Under the pieces are notes generated by a model. It was not told the DNA's origin and did not search any database. It saw nothing but the letters and a program-made list of their open reading frames with translations. The position numbers were made by a program, and so were the translations under genes. From IMG/VR virus record IMGVR_UViG_3300035691_000007, positions 1 to 52,701 of that record: a stretch of 52,701 nt of DNA; one strand, written 5' to 3'. Positions 19,990 through 28,990 of this stretch are shown in pieces (positions within the stretch are counted from its first letter, which is position 1; each line of letters begins with the position of its first letter). The stretch is from a virus.

Positions 19990-22900
19990 CTACTTTTTCT
20001 TCTTGTGCGCTGGATTGTAAATCAATTCAAACGCTGGCGGATTTTCGGCATCCTTCTTGGCCTTTTCCTCGCGCTTTCTGATTTCTTCCGGCGTTGGCTG
20101 GCGACGGGCGGTTACACCCATGCTCTGCATCAGCCCAAACCACCATTGCCGGTCGCCGGGCAGCATCGAATCAAGCTGTGACGGAACAACCTGACGGAGC
20201 ATGTCGGCAATCTGGTCGGTCGTGCTGCGGTGAAGTCCGGTGCGAATGTCGCGTTGGGTGACAGTTTCAATGGCTGTACGCGTTGTGAGCGGATTGATGC
20301 GCGTTGAGATGAACGAACGCCAGTCGGTGAGCAGATGGTTCGCATCACCAATCACGGAACGGATTCCGTAATTCTTGTCGCCAATCCTGACCGCAAACGC
20401 CATGTGCGGCTCCTTCCAATGCGGATCACCATCGGCCAACTGGTTCAATACGCGGGCGGTGACGTATAGACCAGCACCCATGACAAACAACGCCATGCGT
20501 TCCTCCGCGCCGTACTTGGTGAACGCCTTGGCGACAAAGCGCGCACGGGCCTCAAGGAAGTCAGGGGCCAGCAGCGAGACTTGCATTGCCCGCTGCAACC
20601 TTGGGTCGCGTCCTTCCTTGCCAAGCCACAGACGGTTGAGTTCTCCGTAGGCGTTGTTCACCGCGTCACCGGCACGGGCGGCAATCTGGTCGGGTGAAAG
20701 TTTCCCGGCATACCGCTTGAGGTCGCGCTGATACACCGCCTCGAAAGTTTTCAGCTTGAGGCGCGGGATGAAGCTCTCGAACAGGTATTCGGAATACATC
20801 CGAGAATACGGGACAAGTTTCTGGACGATCAATCCCGGCCCGATCCCTTCGCTGAAAGCCATCTTGTCGTGGAAATCAGCCGCCAGCTTCAAGCCGCCTT
20901 TCTCAACGGCGAACTTTGTGGCAGGATGTGTCCAGTCGATTTCCGGTTTCAGGCTGAACGGGTTTACCAGATGCCACACCGCATGGCTGCCGACATGGAT
21001 TTGATGGAATGGTGACAGCACGCCCAGCTTGGCACCCTTCACCTCCGCTCCCGCACGAATCAGGAATCGCATGGCGTTGCCCGGTGTCAGGCGTTCGCGT
21101 TCCATGATGTTCTTCACCCGCTGCAAGGCGTCGGGATGGATGACCAGATCGCCCTCGACCAGAATCGGTGTTCCGTCAGGTGCGCTGTCCACCCATTTCC
21201 ACTTCTTGAGCGCGGGATTGTCCACGGGCTTGTAATCGGCAATCCCTTCCGGCTTGGCCTTCGGACTGATGAGTGACGCGGTGTTCTCGCGTTCAACCAC
21301 TGACTCGCCTTCACGCGCCTGTGCCTGTGCTTCTTCCTTCGTTTCAAAGACACGCCGGGTGCGTCCAGTCTCATCGCTCTTGACGGCGAATTCCGTCTTG
21401 GAAATCTGCTTGCCGATGCCGGTCGGTGCGGCGGTCGGTCGGCCATCCGCCTCCTTCGTGTCGGTCAGCTTCTTGATGAAGGCGCGGGATGCAATCGCAC
21501 GGTCAAGGTTGAAGTTGTAGCGCGGCAGAACGAGTGACGGGTCAAACACCGGCTCCTTGCCAAGCTTGATGCCGGTGATGAAATCTTCCAGTTTCCGGTT
21601 CCGTGCGTTCTCGAAGTACGAGACGACGCGCCCGTTGCTCATCGCGTTCTTCAGTTCCGCTGGCATCCGTTCAGGTTGCTTCCAGACGTGCGTGTAGTAA
21701 TCCTCAAGGAAACCTTTCAGCACTCCCGCTTCCTGCGCGTCCTGCAACCGCTGGTCGAAATAGGTTTTGATTTGTTCCGCCGTGGTGCGCTCGGCATCCG
21801 TCAGCTTGGCGGCAGCCTCAAACGAACGGCGCACGCGCAACGGAGTGTTTTCCGGTAGCTCCGCAATCGCCGCCTTCACCCTCTCCACGTCCATTCCAGC
21901 GTCAATCAGGATGGCAATGCCGTTGCGCCGGATTTTGTTCGGGTGCGTTGTTTCGAGCGCCTTCCCAAAATCCCGGCTCATGGCCGATGATTTCTGAATC
22001 TGGAAGTCCAAGGCGGCGACGAGCTTCTTGATCGGTGTGGCCTCCGGCAGCGTCAGCAGGTTCGACTTGATGCTTTCCTTGGCGGCGGTGGCCTTTCCCC
22101 ATGCCCGCGTCATCGTGTCTTTACCCGCCTGCCAAACCTCGGCAATCCGGCTGGTTTCCTGTGCGCGTTTCAGCGGGTCGGTTTCCTTGACCGTTCGCAG
22201 CGCATCGGCGAGTTGGGCGGCGGGGTCGTAAGTTCCCGATTCACCGGCAGCGGCGGCACCGGGACCGCCTTTGCCGATTCTGCTTGGAAGTTTGGAGGCG
22301 CGCTGTTCTAGGAGCGCGAGAACTTCCTTGAGCCGTCCACGTTGTTCCTTTGCGAAAGCTTTGCGTGTCACAGGATCACCGTCAACAACTGCAAGCTGAT
22401 TGCGAATCTTGGCCGCTGCCTGACGTGCATCGCCATACATGGCCTGTGCAGCATCCGCTGATTTTGTCGGGTCAACATTTTCAACAACCTTCTGGATGGC
22501 GAACAGGTCGTTTTGAACCAGCGTTTCGCGGCCATGCTGTGTCGTGGATTTGGTCGATTCAACTGTTGCCGATTCACCGGCAAGATTGAACGGAGTTTCC
22601 TTTGACGAAAACAGTTCACCGCTTCCTTTTTCCGGTGGTAGAAAATCCGTGGATTCGGTTCCGGTCAACGGTTGGTCAATCGCCGCACGTTCGGCAGCGT
22701 TCGCCCTGTCTTCTTCCGACATGGATTCATCGGCGATTTTCTTCACCTTCTCGCGCAACGCCTCAAGAAGTTCTCCGCGCTTGCTGACGTGGGATTCGCT
22801 GCCCAATTCATCCATGACCTTGCGGCGCAGTTTCGCCAGCATCTTGTTGCGCTGAACGACTGCGCCCATGCCGGAACCTTGGCCTGTCTTTGCGTTCAAG

Positions 22901-24033
22901 GACGTGTCGTGGAGCAAATTCCAGTCGAATCCAGGCCATTCCTGCATCTGGCCGTAAGTGATTGCCGCATCGTCAAAGGCGGAATTGGATTCTGCCTTGG
23001 TCAACGCCTTCGCTTCCACCGCTTCGGCGGGTTGAGGGGGGGATTCTACCGATTCGGTAGTTTTCGGTATCGCTTCGGTAGTTGGCGTCAGTGCCGCCGC
23101 ACTGCCGGGTGCATTTTTGGTTTCTTGTGTTGCGGCAGCGACTTGAGATTGGGCGTCTCCATCGCCCACTTTTGGCAATTCCACTTTGGGTTGTGAAGGC
23201 TGTAGCACTTGCGCATCTGCGCCTTTGACTGGAATGGCATTGGGTTCCTCTGCTTTCAGTGTTTGCGCCGTGAGTGGCGCGTTGTTCTGCTCCGCTTCGG
23301 TTGCAACGGCGGTGGTCGGATGGAAAATCTTGAGGCGCGGTTTGCCAAGCACGGCCCCGGTCGCTGCGCTTTCCAGCACACCCGCCACGGTCGGAGTCTG
23401 TCCCTCAAGCAACGGGGAAACTGCTCCGGTGGCACCCATGAGTCCCGCCTGTGCCGCTGTCGCGGTGATGGCTCCCTTTTCCGCCTCGGTGATGGCTTTG
23501 CCCGCAACGGCCTTGCCCGCCGCCAGCACGCCACGGAACGCCTGTCCCGGTGCGAACTCAAACACGGGCAACGCGGCGGCGAATCCGCCCGCTGCCGCTG
23601 CAACCGGGTGTTCTGACTGTCCTGCGGCACGCATTTCCCTGATGGCTTCCGCTGTCTGTGGCGCGAACGCCTCCAAAGCCTGCTCCTGTGCGCCTGCGGT
23701 CAGCTTGCCACCAGCTACGGCACCAATCAGGCCACCGGCCAGCGCACCGACAGGGCCAAGTGCGGCACCCATTTCGGCACCAACCACAAATCCGCCCGCT
23801 GCCCCGGCGCTTGGAAGGATGCCCATTGCCGCCTCGCGCCCGAAGGTTCCCGCTGCGCTGGTTTTCTTCTCGGATTCGGGTAGATCGGCAAACGGATTGC
23901 CCTTGAGAGTCACGTCACCCACCTTTGGCAATGACGCAAACGGATTGTCCGTCAGTGTGGGCGTTGCCTGCGGCAAATCCATGAATGGATTTGCCGTTTC
24001 AGTCGGTGGGGCAATGGATTCAACATCGGGCAT
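19990..24033 (-). CDS. Large internal virion / polyvalent-type protein, 1347 aa
   Basis: ATG 24033 overlaps the gene before as TGATG. The first 50 residues repeat an NPF-x-x-LP motif three times. Residues about 50-120 are Gly/Ala-rich (FVVGAEMGAALGPVGALAGG), a glycine-zipper-like membrane segment. Then come long helical and Glu/Lys-rich regions, a further part around residues 950-1150 (RVKNIMERERLTPGNAMRFL, LQRAMQVSLLAPDFLEARAR), and a C-terminal Lys tail. The features fit phage ejection or polyvalent proteins (the C-terminal part resembles LPD38) that enter the cell with DNA. Position beside tail genes agrees. Confidence 0.7.
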   Translation of the reverse strand: MPDVESIAPPTETANPFMDLPQATPTLTDNPFASLPKVGDVTLKGNPFADLPESEKKTSAAGTFGREAAMGILPSAGAAGGFVVGAEMGAALGPVGALAGGLIGAVAGGKLTAGAQEQALEAFAPQTAEAIREMRAAGQSEHPVAAAAGGFAAALPVFEFAPGQAFRGVLAAGKAVAGKAITEAEKGAITATAAQAGLMGATGAVSPLLEGQTPTVAGVLESAATGAVLGKPRLKIFHPTTAVATEAEQNNAPLTAQTLKAEEPNAIPVKGADAQVLQPSQPKVELPKVGDGDAQSQVAAATQETKNAPGSAAALTPTTEAIPKTTESVESPPQPAEAVEAKALTKAESNSAFDDAAITYGQMQEWPGFDWNLLHDTSLNAKTGQGSGMGAVVQRNKMLAKLRRKVMDELGSESHVSKRGELLEALREKVKKIADESMSEEDRANAAERAAIDQPLTGTESTDFLPPEKGSGELFSSKETPFNLAGESATVESTKSTTQHGRETLVQNDLFAIQKVVENVDPTKSADAAQAMYGDARQAAAKIRNQLAVVDGDPVTRKAFAKEQRGRLKEVLALLEQRASKLPSRIGKGGPGAAAAGESGTYDPAAQLADALRTVKETDPLKRAQETSRIAEVWQAGKDTMTRAWGKATAAKESIKSNLLTLPEATPIKKLVAALDFQIQKSSAMSRDFGKALETTHPNKIRRNGIAILIDAGMDVERVKAAIAELPENTPLRVRRSFEAAAKLTDAERTTAEQIKTYFDQRLQDAQEAGVLKGFLEDYYTHVWKQPERMPAELKNAMSNGRVVSYFENARNRKLEDFITGIKLGKEPVFDPSLVLPRYNFNLDRAIASRAFIKKLTDTKEADGRPTAAPTGIGKQISKTEFAVKSDETGRTRRVFETKEEAQAQAREGESVVERENTASLISPKAKPEGIADYKPVDNPALKKWKWVDSAPDGTPILVEGDLVIHPDALQRVKNIMERERLTPGNAMRFLIRAGAEVKGAKLGVLSPFHQIHVGSHAVWHLVNPFSLKPEIDWTHPATKFAVEKGGLKLAADFHDKMAFSEGIGPGLIVQKLVPYSRMYSEYLFESFIPRLKLKTFEAVYQRDLKRYAGKLSPDQIAARAGDAVNNAYGELNRLWLGKEGRDPRLQRAMQVSLLAPDFLEARARFVAKAFTKYGAEERMALFVMGAGLYVTARVLNQLADGDPHWKEPHMAFAVRIGDKNYGIRSVIGDANHLLTDWRSFISTRINPLTTRTAIETVTQRDIRTGLHRSTTDQIADMLRQVVPSQLDSMLPGDRQWWFGLMQSMGVTARRQPTPEEIRKREEKAKKDAENPPAFELIYNPAHKKKK

Positions 24034-25652
24034 CAGCGTTGGCTGCTGGGCGCTCCTGAATTCAGAGATTTTAGATATTGTCCAAGGGAAGAATCCCAAA
24101 AATCATTTAAAATTTGCGTATCAGGCGGTTTGGTGAACGGAACCTGTCTTGCGTCATTTGTGCTTCCGTTTTTATTTTCAGGAGCAAATTTTTCTTTCAA
24201 TTTCCGGTCAATTTCCTCCGCCGCATCGGATGCGCGCTCAAACAGGGATTTGCCTAAATTTGTTTCACTTGGATGTAGCCGGTTGAACATTGTGCTTAAA
24301 AACTCGATCTTCTGCTGGTCGGAATAGGCCGGGCTGTCGAGAAATTGCTGCGTTTTGGCGTCAATGTCCATCGTGCCTTTCGGCTCTGAAGGCGCGGTTG
24401 AAGGAGATTGGGCGGGAGCATTGCCACCTGACAGCGGTTGCAGCTTGATTCCCATTGCCTCAAGCTGTGCGCGCACCGCATTGGGGTCTTTGCCCGCCTT
24501 GATCGCATCGTTCGCCTGCTGGATTCTGAGGTCAATGTCAGCCTGCGTTTTGACCTGTTGGACTTGCGGGGCGGCAGCGGGAGTTTCGGTCGCATCGCCG
24601 GTCGGATTTCTGGCCTGAGAAATCATTGTTCCCAGGCTCATCTGCGAGTCCTCCAATTCAGCCCACGTCTTGTGCTGTTCCGCACTCCATCGCTTCGGCT
24701 CGACATCGGAGAACTCGTCCACCTTTTTTTGCAGGCGCTTGATTTTGTTGCGCATGTCCTGACGCACTTCCTTGTCAAGTTGTGCATCGGCAGCCGTCGT
24801 GCCGGGAATCCTCTCCAGCCGCCCCGTGGTCGGGCCGGTCTGAATCCAGTCTCCCAAAGGTTTTCCTGTGGTCGGGCTGGTGATGGAAATGACTTTCGGC
24901 TCGGCGAACATCTGAGCACCAACCGGAGCGGAAATCCGGTCGATCATCTTGCGGTTGTCAGCGGCCACGCTTCGGAACTGTTCCGCCGCCGCCGTGTCGC
25001 CTGACTCATCCGCCGCCAGCGCCTTCGTCGTGGCGTCCTGTTCCGCCTGCTGATAGGCGGAGAGCATGTTCTTGGTCTGCTGACCCTTGGTGATCGCTTC
25101 CTGCTGTTTGGTTGCGTCCAACCGTTCCGACTGCAACTGCAACTCGGCAAACGCCTGATTGTTGGGTAGCCCCTTACCATCCCAATACTCCATGACCGAG
25201 GCGCGGCCTTCCGGGTCGAGCTTGGTCAGCCGCGTGGTGAAATCTTTTTTGTCGTTGAGGAAACTCTGGTTCAGTTGGTTCTTGGTCAGCACGGATTCCC
25301 ATGCGGACGAGATTGCCGGAGTCTTGAACTGGAACTTGTCCTGCAACGCATTGGCTTCCTCCGGTGTCTTGGTCTGCGCGAGCGTGGACACCGCCTCCTG
25401 AAAGGTCGCCTGATCGTCAAGCTGCGCCTGCTTCAACTGCGCTCCAAGCATCGCTCCCTGAATCCGCACGTCGGATTCCTTCTGGCGCAAGCCAAGCTCC
25501 TGCATCTTGAGCAGATTGTCCTGCTGTTGCTGCTTCTGCTGCATCCCCAGCTTCATGCCTTCCAGCACAAGCGGGATGCTGCTCTGCGTGCCGCCCGGAT
25601 TGCGCAGCCACCAGAGGTCGCTTGTGTCAGATGAAAGCCAGTCACCAGCCAT
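24033..25652 (-). CDS. Internal virion protein, coiled-coil rich, 539 aa
   Basis: Starts with MAGDWLSSDTSDLWWLRNPG, then a Gln-rich helical stretch (KLGMQQKQQQQDNLLKMQEL) and long coiled coils with Gln/Glu/Ala throughout. The end is TQILNDFWDSSLGQYLKSLN. This long helical protein with TGATG coupling to the 1347-residue ejection-type protein and to the smaller gene before it resembles the trio of internal virion (ejectosome) proteins of podoviruses. Specific family not recognised. Confidence 0.65.
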   Translation of the reverse strand: MAGDWLSSDTSDLWWLRNPGGTQSSIPLVLEGMKLGMQQKQQQQDNLLKMQELGLRQKESDVRIQGAMLGAQLKQAQLDDQATFQEAVSTLAQTKTPEEANALQDKFQFKTPAISSAWESVLTKNQLNQSFLNDKKDFTTRLTKLDPEGRASVMEYWDGKGLPNNQAFAELQLQSERLDATKQQEAITKGQQTKNMLSAYQQAEQDATTKALAADESGDTAAAEQFRSVAADNRKMIDRISAPVGAQMFAEPKVISITSPTTGKPLGDWIQTGPTTGRLERIPGTTAADAQLDKEVRQDMRNKIKRLQKKVDEFSDVEPKRWSAEQHKTWAELEDSQMSLGTMISQARNPTGDATETPAAAPQVQQVKTQADIDLRIQQANDAIKAGKDPNAVRAQLEAMGIKLQPLSGGNAPAQSPSTAPSEPKGTMDIDAKTQQFLDSPAYSDQQKIEFLSTMFNRLHPSETNLGKSLFERASDAAEEIDRKLKEKFAPENKNGSTNDARQVPFTKPPDTQILNDFWDSSLGQYLKSLNSGAPSSQR

Positions 25653-25655
25653 AGG

Positions 25656-26444
25656 TCATCCTTCGCCGTACATCGCCGCGTATTTGGTCATGGCATCAAC
25701 GGAGGGGCTTCCGCCTCCACCACCGCCCATCATTCCGCCAATTCCGCCGCCGCCACCCATGCCACCCATCATCATCGAGCCTGCGGAATCCAGAATAGAA
25801 CCGAATGATTCCAGAGCGCCCGTGAGCGCCTGATCCATCGGTGACGGCATCGAGGCAATCTTGTTCGCGAGCAGTTCGCGGCTGTAGCGCGCCTGTTCGT
25901 TGAACTGCGACACGGCAATGCCTTGTGCCGCGTTGACGAACAGATTGTTGAAGTCAACCGTGGTCGCCTTGGCCAGTGCGTCGGCCTGTGCAATCCAGCG
26001 TGAGGCAGTGTCCAAAGCCTTGTTGCTCAAATCAAGCGATGTGCGTCCAAGGTTTTCCGCCGTGATGTTGCTGGCGAAATTTCCACTCACTCCGCCCTGT
26101 GCCGCCGTTTCCGCCGAGTACTGCTTGATCTGGCGCTGGACATCCAACGGAATCTCACCTCGAAGCTGGCTGCTGATCGTGGACATGCCGCTCTTGAGCA
26201 AGTCCTGATAGCCGGGCACCAGCCGTTCCAACTGCTTCATCAGTTCCTCGGACGAAAGCTGGTTCACCTGCGAGGCAAATTGCGCGACCTGTGGTACGGA
26301 CGAGATGTTCGCCGTATTGACATCCGAAAGCGTCTTGGTCAGGTCGATGTGCGCGGCTTCGGGCACAACTGGCTTCGATCCAGTAAGTCCAGCCAACGCG
26401 GCGATCACAGTACCGGTGCTCTCACCGAAACCCTTGCTTGCCAC
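25656..26444 (-). CDS. Internal virion / structural protein, 262 aa
   Basis: Helical N-terminal two thirds (SEELMKQLERLVPGYQDLLK, IPLDVQRQIKQYSAETAAQG, LGRTSLDLSNKALDTASRWI), then a glycine-methionine run (SMMMGGMGGGGGIGGMMGGG) and a short end. This form, helical core with a flexible Gly tail, is frequent in podoviral internal core proteins found just ahead of the large ejection proteins. Function inferred from context only. Confidence 0.65.
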   Translation of the reverse strand: MASKGFGESTGTVIAALAGLTGSKPVVPEAAHIDLTKTLSDVNTANISSVPQVAQFASQVNQLSSEELMKQLERLVPGYQDLLKSGMSTISSQLRGEIPLDVQRQIKQYSAETAAQGGVSGNFASNITAENLGRTSLDLSNKALDTASRWIAQADALAKATTVDFNNLFVNAAQGIAVSQFNEQARYSRELLANKIASMPSPMDQALTGALESFGSILDSAGSMMMGGMGGGGGIGGMMGGGGGGSPSVDAMTKYAAMYGEG

Positions 26445-26445
26445 T

Positions 26446-27243
26446 TTAGTATCCTCCCTTCATCGCATCGGGAAGCAATGTGCTTTTGCTTGCGCGCCAT
26501 TCTTCCGGTGTGCGGTTGTTTTTCGAGATGTTACACGGACGGCAGGACACACAGAGATTGTCCACGCAATGCAATCCGCCTTTTGTCAGCGGAATGATGT
26601 GGTCAATGTGTGTGTCTTTTCCGGCGATCATGGTCTTGCAATAGTGACAGCGTATCCTTACCTCGTTCTTTACGAATTGGTAGAACTGTTTGACGCTCTC
26701 AAAATCCACTGTGCGTTCTTTTTCCAAAGCACGCCGCTTTGCATTATGTGCAAGCATGTAAGGCAAGACGAGATGATGTTTTTCTCGATACCGTTTCAAT
26801 CTTCGCACGCGCTCCTGATCTTTGTAGCGTTCGTGATATTCTCGATCTTTTTGACGCTTCTGTTCTGGATTCAGTTTTCTCAGTTCGCGTCGTCTTGCGT
26901 TGATGGCATCTCGGTTTTTCTCAAGCCGTTGTCTTGCCTTCAACGCTAGCAGTTCCCGGCGCGTGGAATTGTAGGCGCGATCTTTGGCGCGAATTTTCTC
27001 CCCGTTTAGCTTTCTGCGATCGCGTCTTGCGGCGAGATGGCGTTCGCGGTTTTCCTCCATCCACTTCACTGCATAAGCGTTCATCTTCTCGCTGTGACGG
27101 TAATAGTATTCCCGCCCAAGCTCTCTCACTCTCTCGCGATTTTCATTCTTCCATTTCTTTCCAAGCTCACGGACGCGTTCTCTGTTCCGCTTCTGATAAG
27201 CGGCGTGATACGCCTTGCGAACTTCTGGATCGGAATGTGGCAT
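26446..27243 (-). CDS. HNH endonuclease with basic repeat arm, 265 aa
   Basis: Start placed at ATG 27243; earlier in-frame sequence belongs to the structural gene on the same strand. The first 150 residues are Arg/Lys-rich repeats of about 20-25 residues (KKWKNENRERVRELGREYYY, MEENRERHLAARRDRRKLNG), typical of DNA-gripping arms of homing enzymes. The HNH core follows: RCHYCKTMI, DTHIDHIIPLTKGGLH, then NLCVSCRPCNISKNN. It sits as an insertion between two structural genes, typical for a free-standing homing gene. Confidence 0.85.
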   Translation of the reverse strand: MPHSDPEVRKAYHAAYQKRNRERVRELGKKWKNENRERVRELGREYYYRHSEKMNAYAVKWMEENRERHLAARRDRRKLNGEKIRAKDRAYNSTRRELLALKARQRLEKNRDAINARRRELRKLNPEQKRQKDREYHERYKDQERVRRLKRYREKHHLVLPYMLAHNAKRRALEKERTVDFESVKQFYQFVKNEVRIRCHYCKTMIAGKDTHIDHIIPLTKGGLHCVDNLCVSCRPCNISKNNRTPEEWRASKSTLLPDAMKGGY

Positions 27244-27245
27244 CG

Positions 27246-28247
27246 CTACTGGATCATTGGAATCGCCGCGCCAAACGTCGATGCGCCGATCATGTTGATG
27301 GGCTGGACGGCACCCGCGCCTTCGTAGTGTTCGACCTGTTTCTTGAGACACGCGATGGCCAGACCCCAATATGGAATCGCCTCTGAGAGCAAGTCCTTTT
27401 GCTCCTTGCTTACAGCTTGGGCAGCCAAACGGATTGCCTCCCGATGTGAAATCACCAGAAAGTCGTTGTCGTTTTCGACCGGGATGAAACGCAGCTTGGC
27501 GAGGATAGTCACAGCGACGGTATCGCAATCGGACGTTGAACCGCAGCATCGGATGCGACTGAGGTTGGGAATCAGAGAACTGCGGTACACCGGCACTTCC
27601 TCGCTTGGTTCGTAGTAAGCCAGCGGACGGTAGGTGAGTGCCACCGTGTCATATTCGTAGAGCCGGACAACGCCGTTGGTCTTGGGCTTGATGACCTTCA
27701 CCAAACCATCGGGCATGACTTCGGAACCCGTAAGTGCATACTGTCCCGCTGCGAGGAAATTGATCTTCTCGCCGTCAATGCCGTTCACCCGCACCCACTG
27801 GCCGTTGCTGTCATAGTATTGGATGATGATGGACGGATTATCGAGCGCTGTCTCAGTCGCATCGCAATAGACGGCGATTTTCTTGCCCGTGCCACGCACG
27901 TTGTCAAACGAACAGACTTCGCCTTGGTCAACCAACTGGTTTCCGGCGCAGGAGTTCTCGCCAAGGATGCCGGGGCCGCTGCCGAGGAATTCATAGAAGC
28001 TGTTCCGCACGGTGCCCGGTCGCTTGCAAATGGCAAAGGCTTCGATGGTTTCGATTGAACGCGGCCACGTTAGGCATCCACTCGGGGTGCATACACGGTA
28101 GCGAACGAGGGTGCCCTTGCTCTTGAGTTCATAGAGCAATCTTTCACATGCTTTATTTACGTAATCAGCAATGCGCGAGTCATCGGCGCAGAAGTTGAGC
28201 ACTTTGCCCACGTCGGCCTTCACGTCTATGAATCGTAGTGGCAGCAT
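27246..28247 (-). CDS. Virion structural (tail/adaptor) protein, 333 aa
   Basis: Begins LPLRFIDVKADVGKVLNFCA, has DYVNKACERLLYELKSKGT, then SGCLTWPRSIETIEAFAICK and RPGTVRNSFYEFLGSG. Many cysteines (about ten) suggest a stabilised virion part. Later PWGLAIACLKKQVEHYEGAG-like helices lie near the end (EAIPYWGLAIACLKKQVEHY). Its place in the tail cluster fits a head-to-tail adaptor or tail tubular protein of a short-tailed phage, but the exact part cannot be told from the sequence. Confidence 0.6.
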   Translation of the reverse strand: MLPLRFIDVKADVGKVLNFCADDSRIADYVNKACERLLYELKSKGTLVRYRVCTPSGCLTWPRSIETIEAFAICKRPGTVRNSFYEFLGSGPGILGENSCAGNQLVDQGEVCSFDNVRGTGKKIAVYCDATETALDNPSIIIQYYDSNGQWVRVNGIDGEKINFLAAGQYALTGSEVMPDGLVKVIKPKTNGVVRLYEYDTVALTYRPLAYYEPSEEVPVYRSSLIPNLSRIRCCGSTSDCDTVAVTILAKLRFIPVENDNDFLVISHREAIRLAAQAVSKEQKDLLSEAIPYWGLAIACLKKQVEHYEGAGAVQPINMIGASTFGAAIPMIQ

Positions 28248-28250
28248 GGT

Positions 28251-28946
28251 TCAGGCGCGATAGAACATACGTGCGGTTCGGCGGATGAGGAAGATGCCGT
28301 AGGCCGGATGAATGATGCTGAATGGAGTTCCAGAACCCGCCGAAGCGGTCTGGATGGTCTTGGTAGGCGGCGTGTCCTTCTCGGTCCATCCGGCTCCCGC
28401 TCCCGATGAACCGTTGCCCGGAACACGAAGATTGTCCACCACCACGTCATGCTGGTGCGCGGGCATTTCCGAAACCGTCAGAATATGCTTTTCCTCGCCC
28501 GTTTGTTGACCGACCACGATGGTCGCGCCGCTTGGTAGCACGCCGGGGCCAATGGGTGAGCGTGCCTGTGCTTGTGTTACTTCCTCCCAGAATGGCCCGC
28601 TGATGGCCGTCACCGCTGCCGCTTCGCCACCGTCAAACGTCGCGATGCTGGCCTGTGTGCCCTCGTACATTATGACCGAACCGGGCGGTTGCGCATGACG
28701 CGAAACCCAGTTGCCGTTGAGATAGACGTACCAACGGTCAGGAGAACCGTCGCTGTTCAGTTTGAACCAAGGGCGGTCGCGCCGGTCGGGAGCGGGCGTG
28801 TCCGAACCGTAGTTGATCGGAGCCACGTCATCCGGAAAATCGACGGAGAGTCCCGATACGATTTCATTCCAACTCGGCGAATTCCAGCCCGACCAACAGA
28901 AATTTGCCGGTACCGTCGCCGTCTGGACTGGAAGGTTCAGGGCCAT
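28251..28946 (-). CDS. Tail collar-type fibre protein, 231 aa
   Basis: The end carries HILTVSEMPAHQHDVVVDNL and then PFSIIHPAYGIFLIRRTARM. This is the phage tail-collar pattern: a 'H-x-L-T-x-x-E-M-P-x-H-x-H' strand, a variable loop, and a last 'P-x-y-x-x-x-x-x-I-k' strand. The N-terminal part (WNEIVSGLSVDFPDDVAPIN, WFKLNSDGSPDRWYVYLNGN) looks like a virion-anchoring domain. It lies next to the delta-60 receptor-binding candidate. Confidence 0.8.
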   Translation of the reverse strand: MALNLPVQTATVPANFCWSGWNSPSWNEIVSGLSVDFPDDVAPINYGSDTPAPDRRDRPWFKLNSDGSPDRWYVYLNGNWVSRHAQPPGSVIMYEGTQASIATFDGGEAAAVTAISGPFWEEVTQAQARSPIGPGVLPSGATIVVGQQTGEEKHILTVSEMPAHQHDVVVDNLRVPGNGSSGAGAGWTEKDTPPTKTIQTASAGSGTPFSIIHPAYGIFLIRRTARMFYRA

Positions 28947-28990
28947 TGGTCACTATCCATCGTTGGTTTGCTCATAAAATGCAACACGAT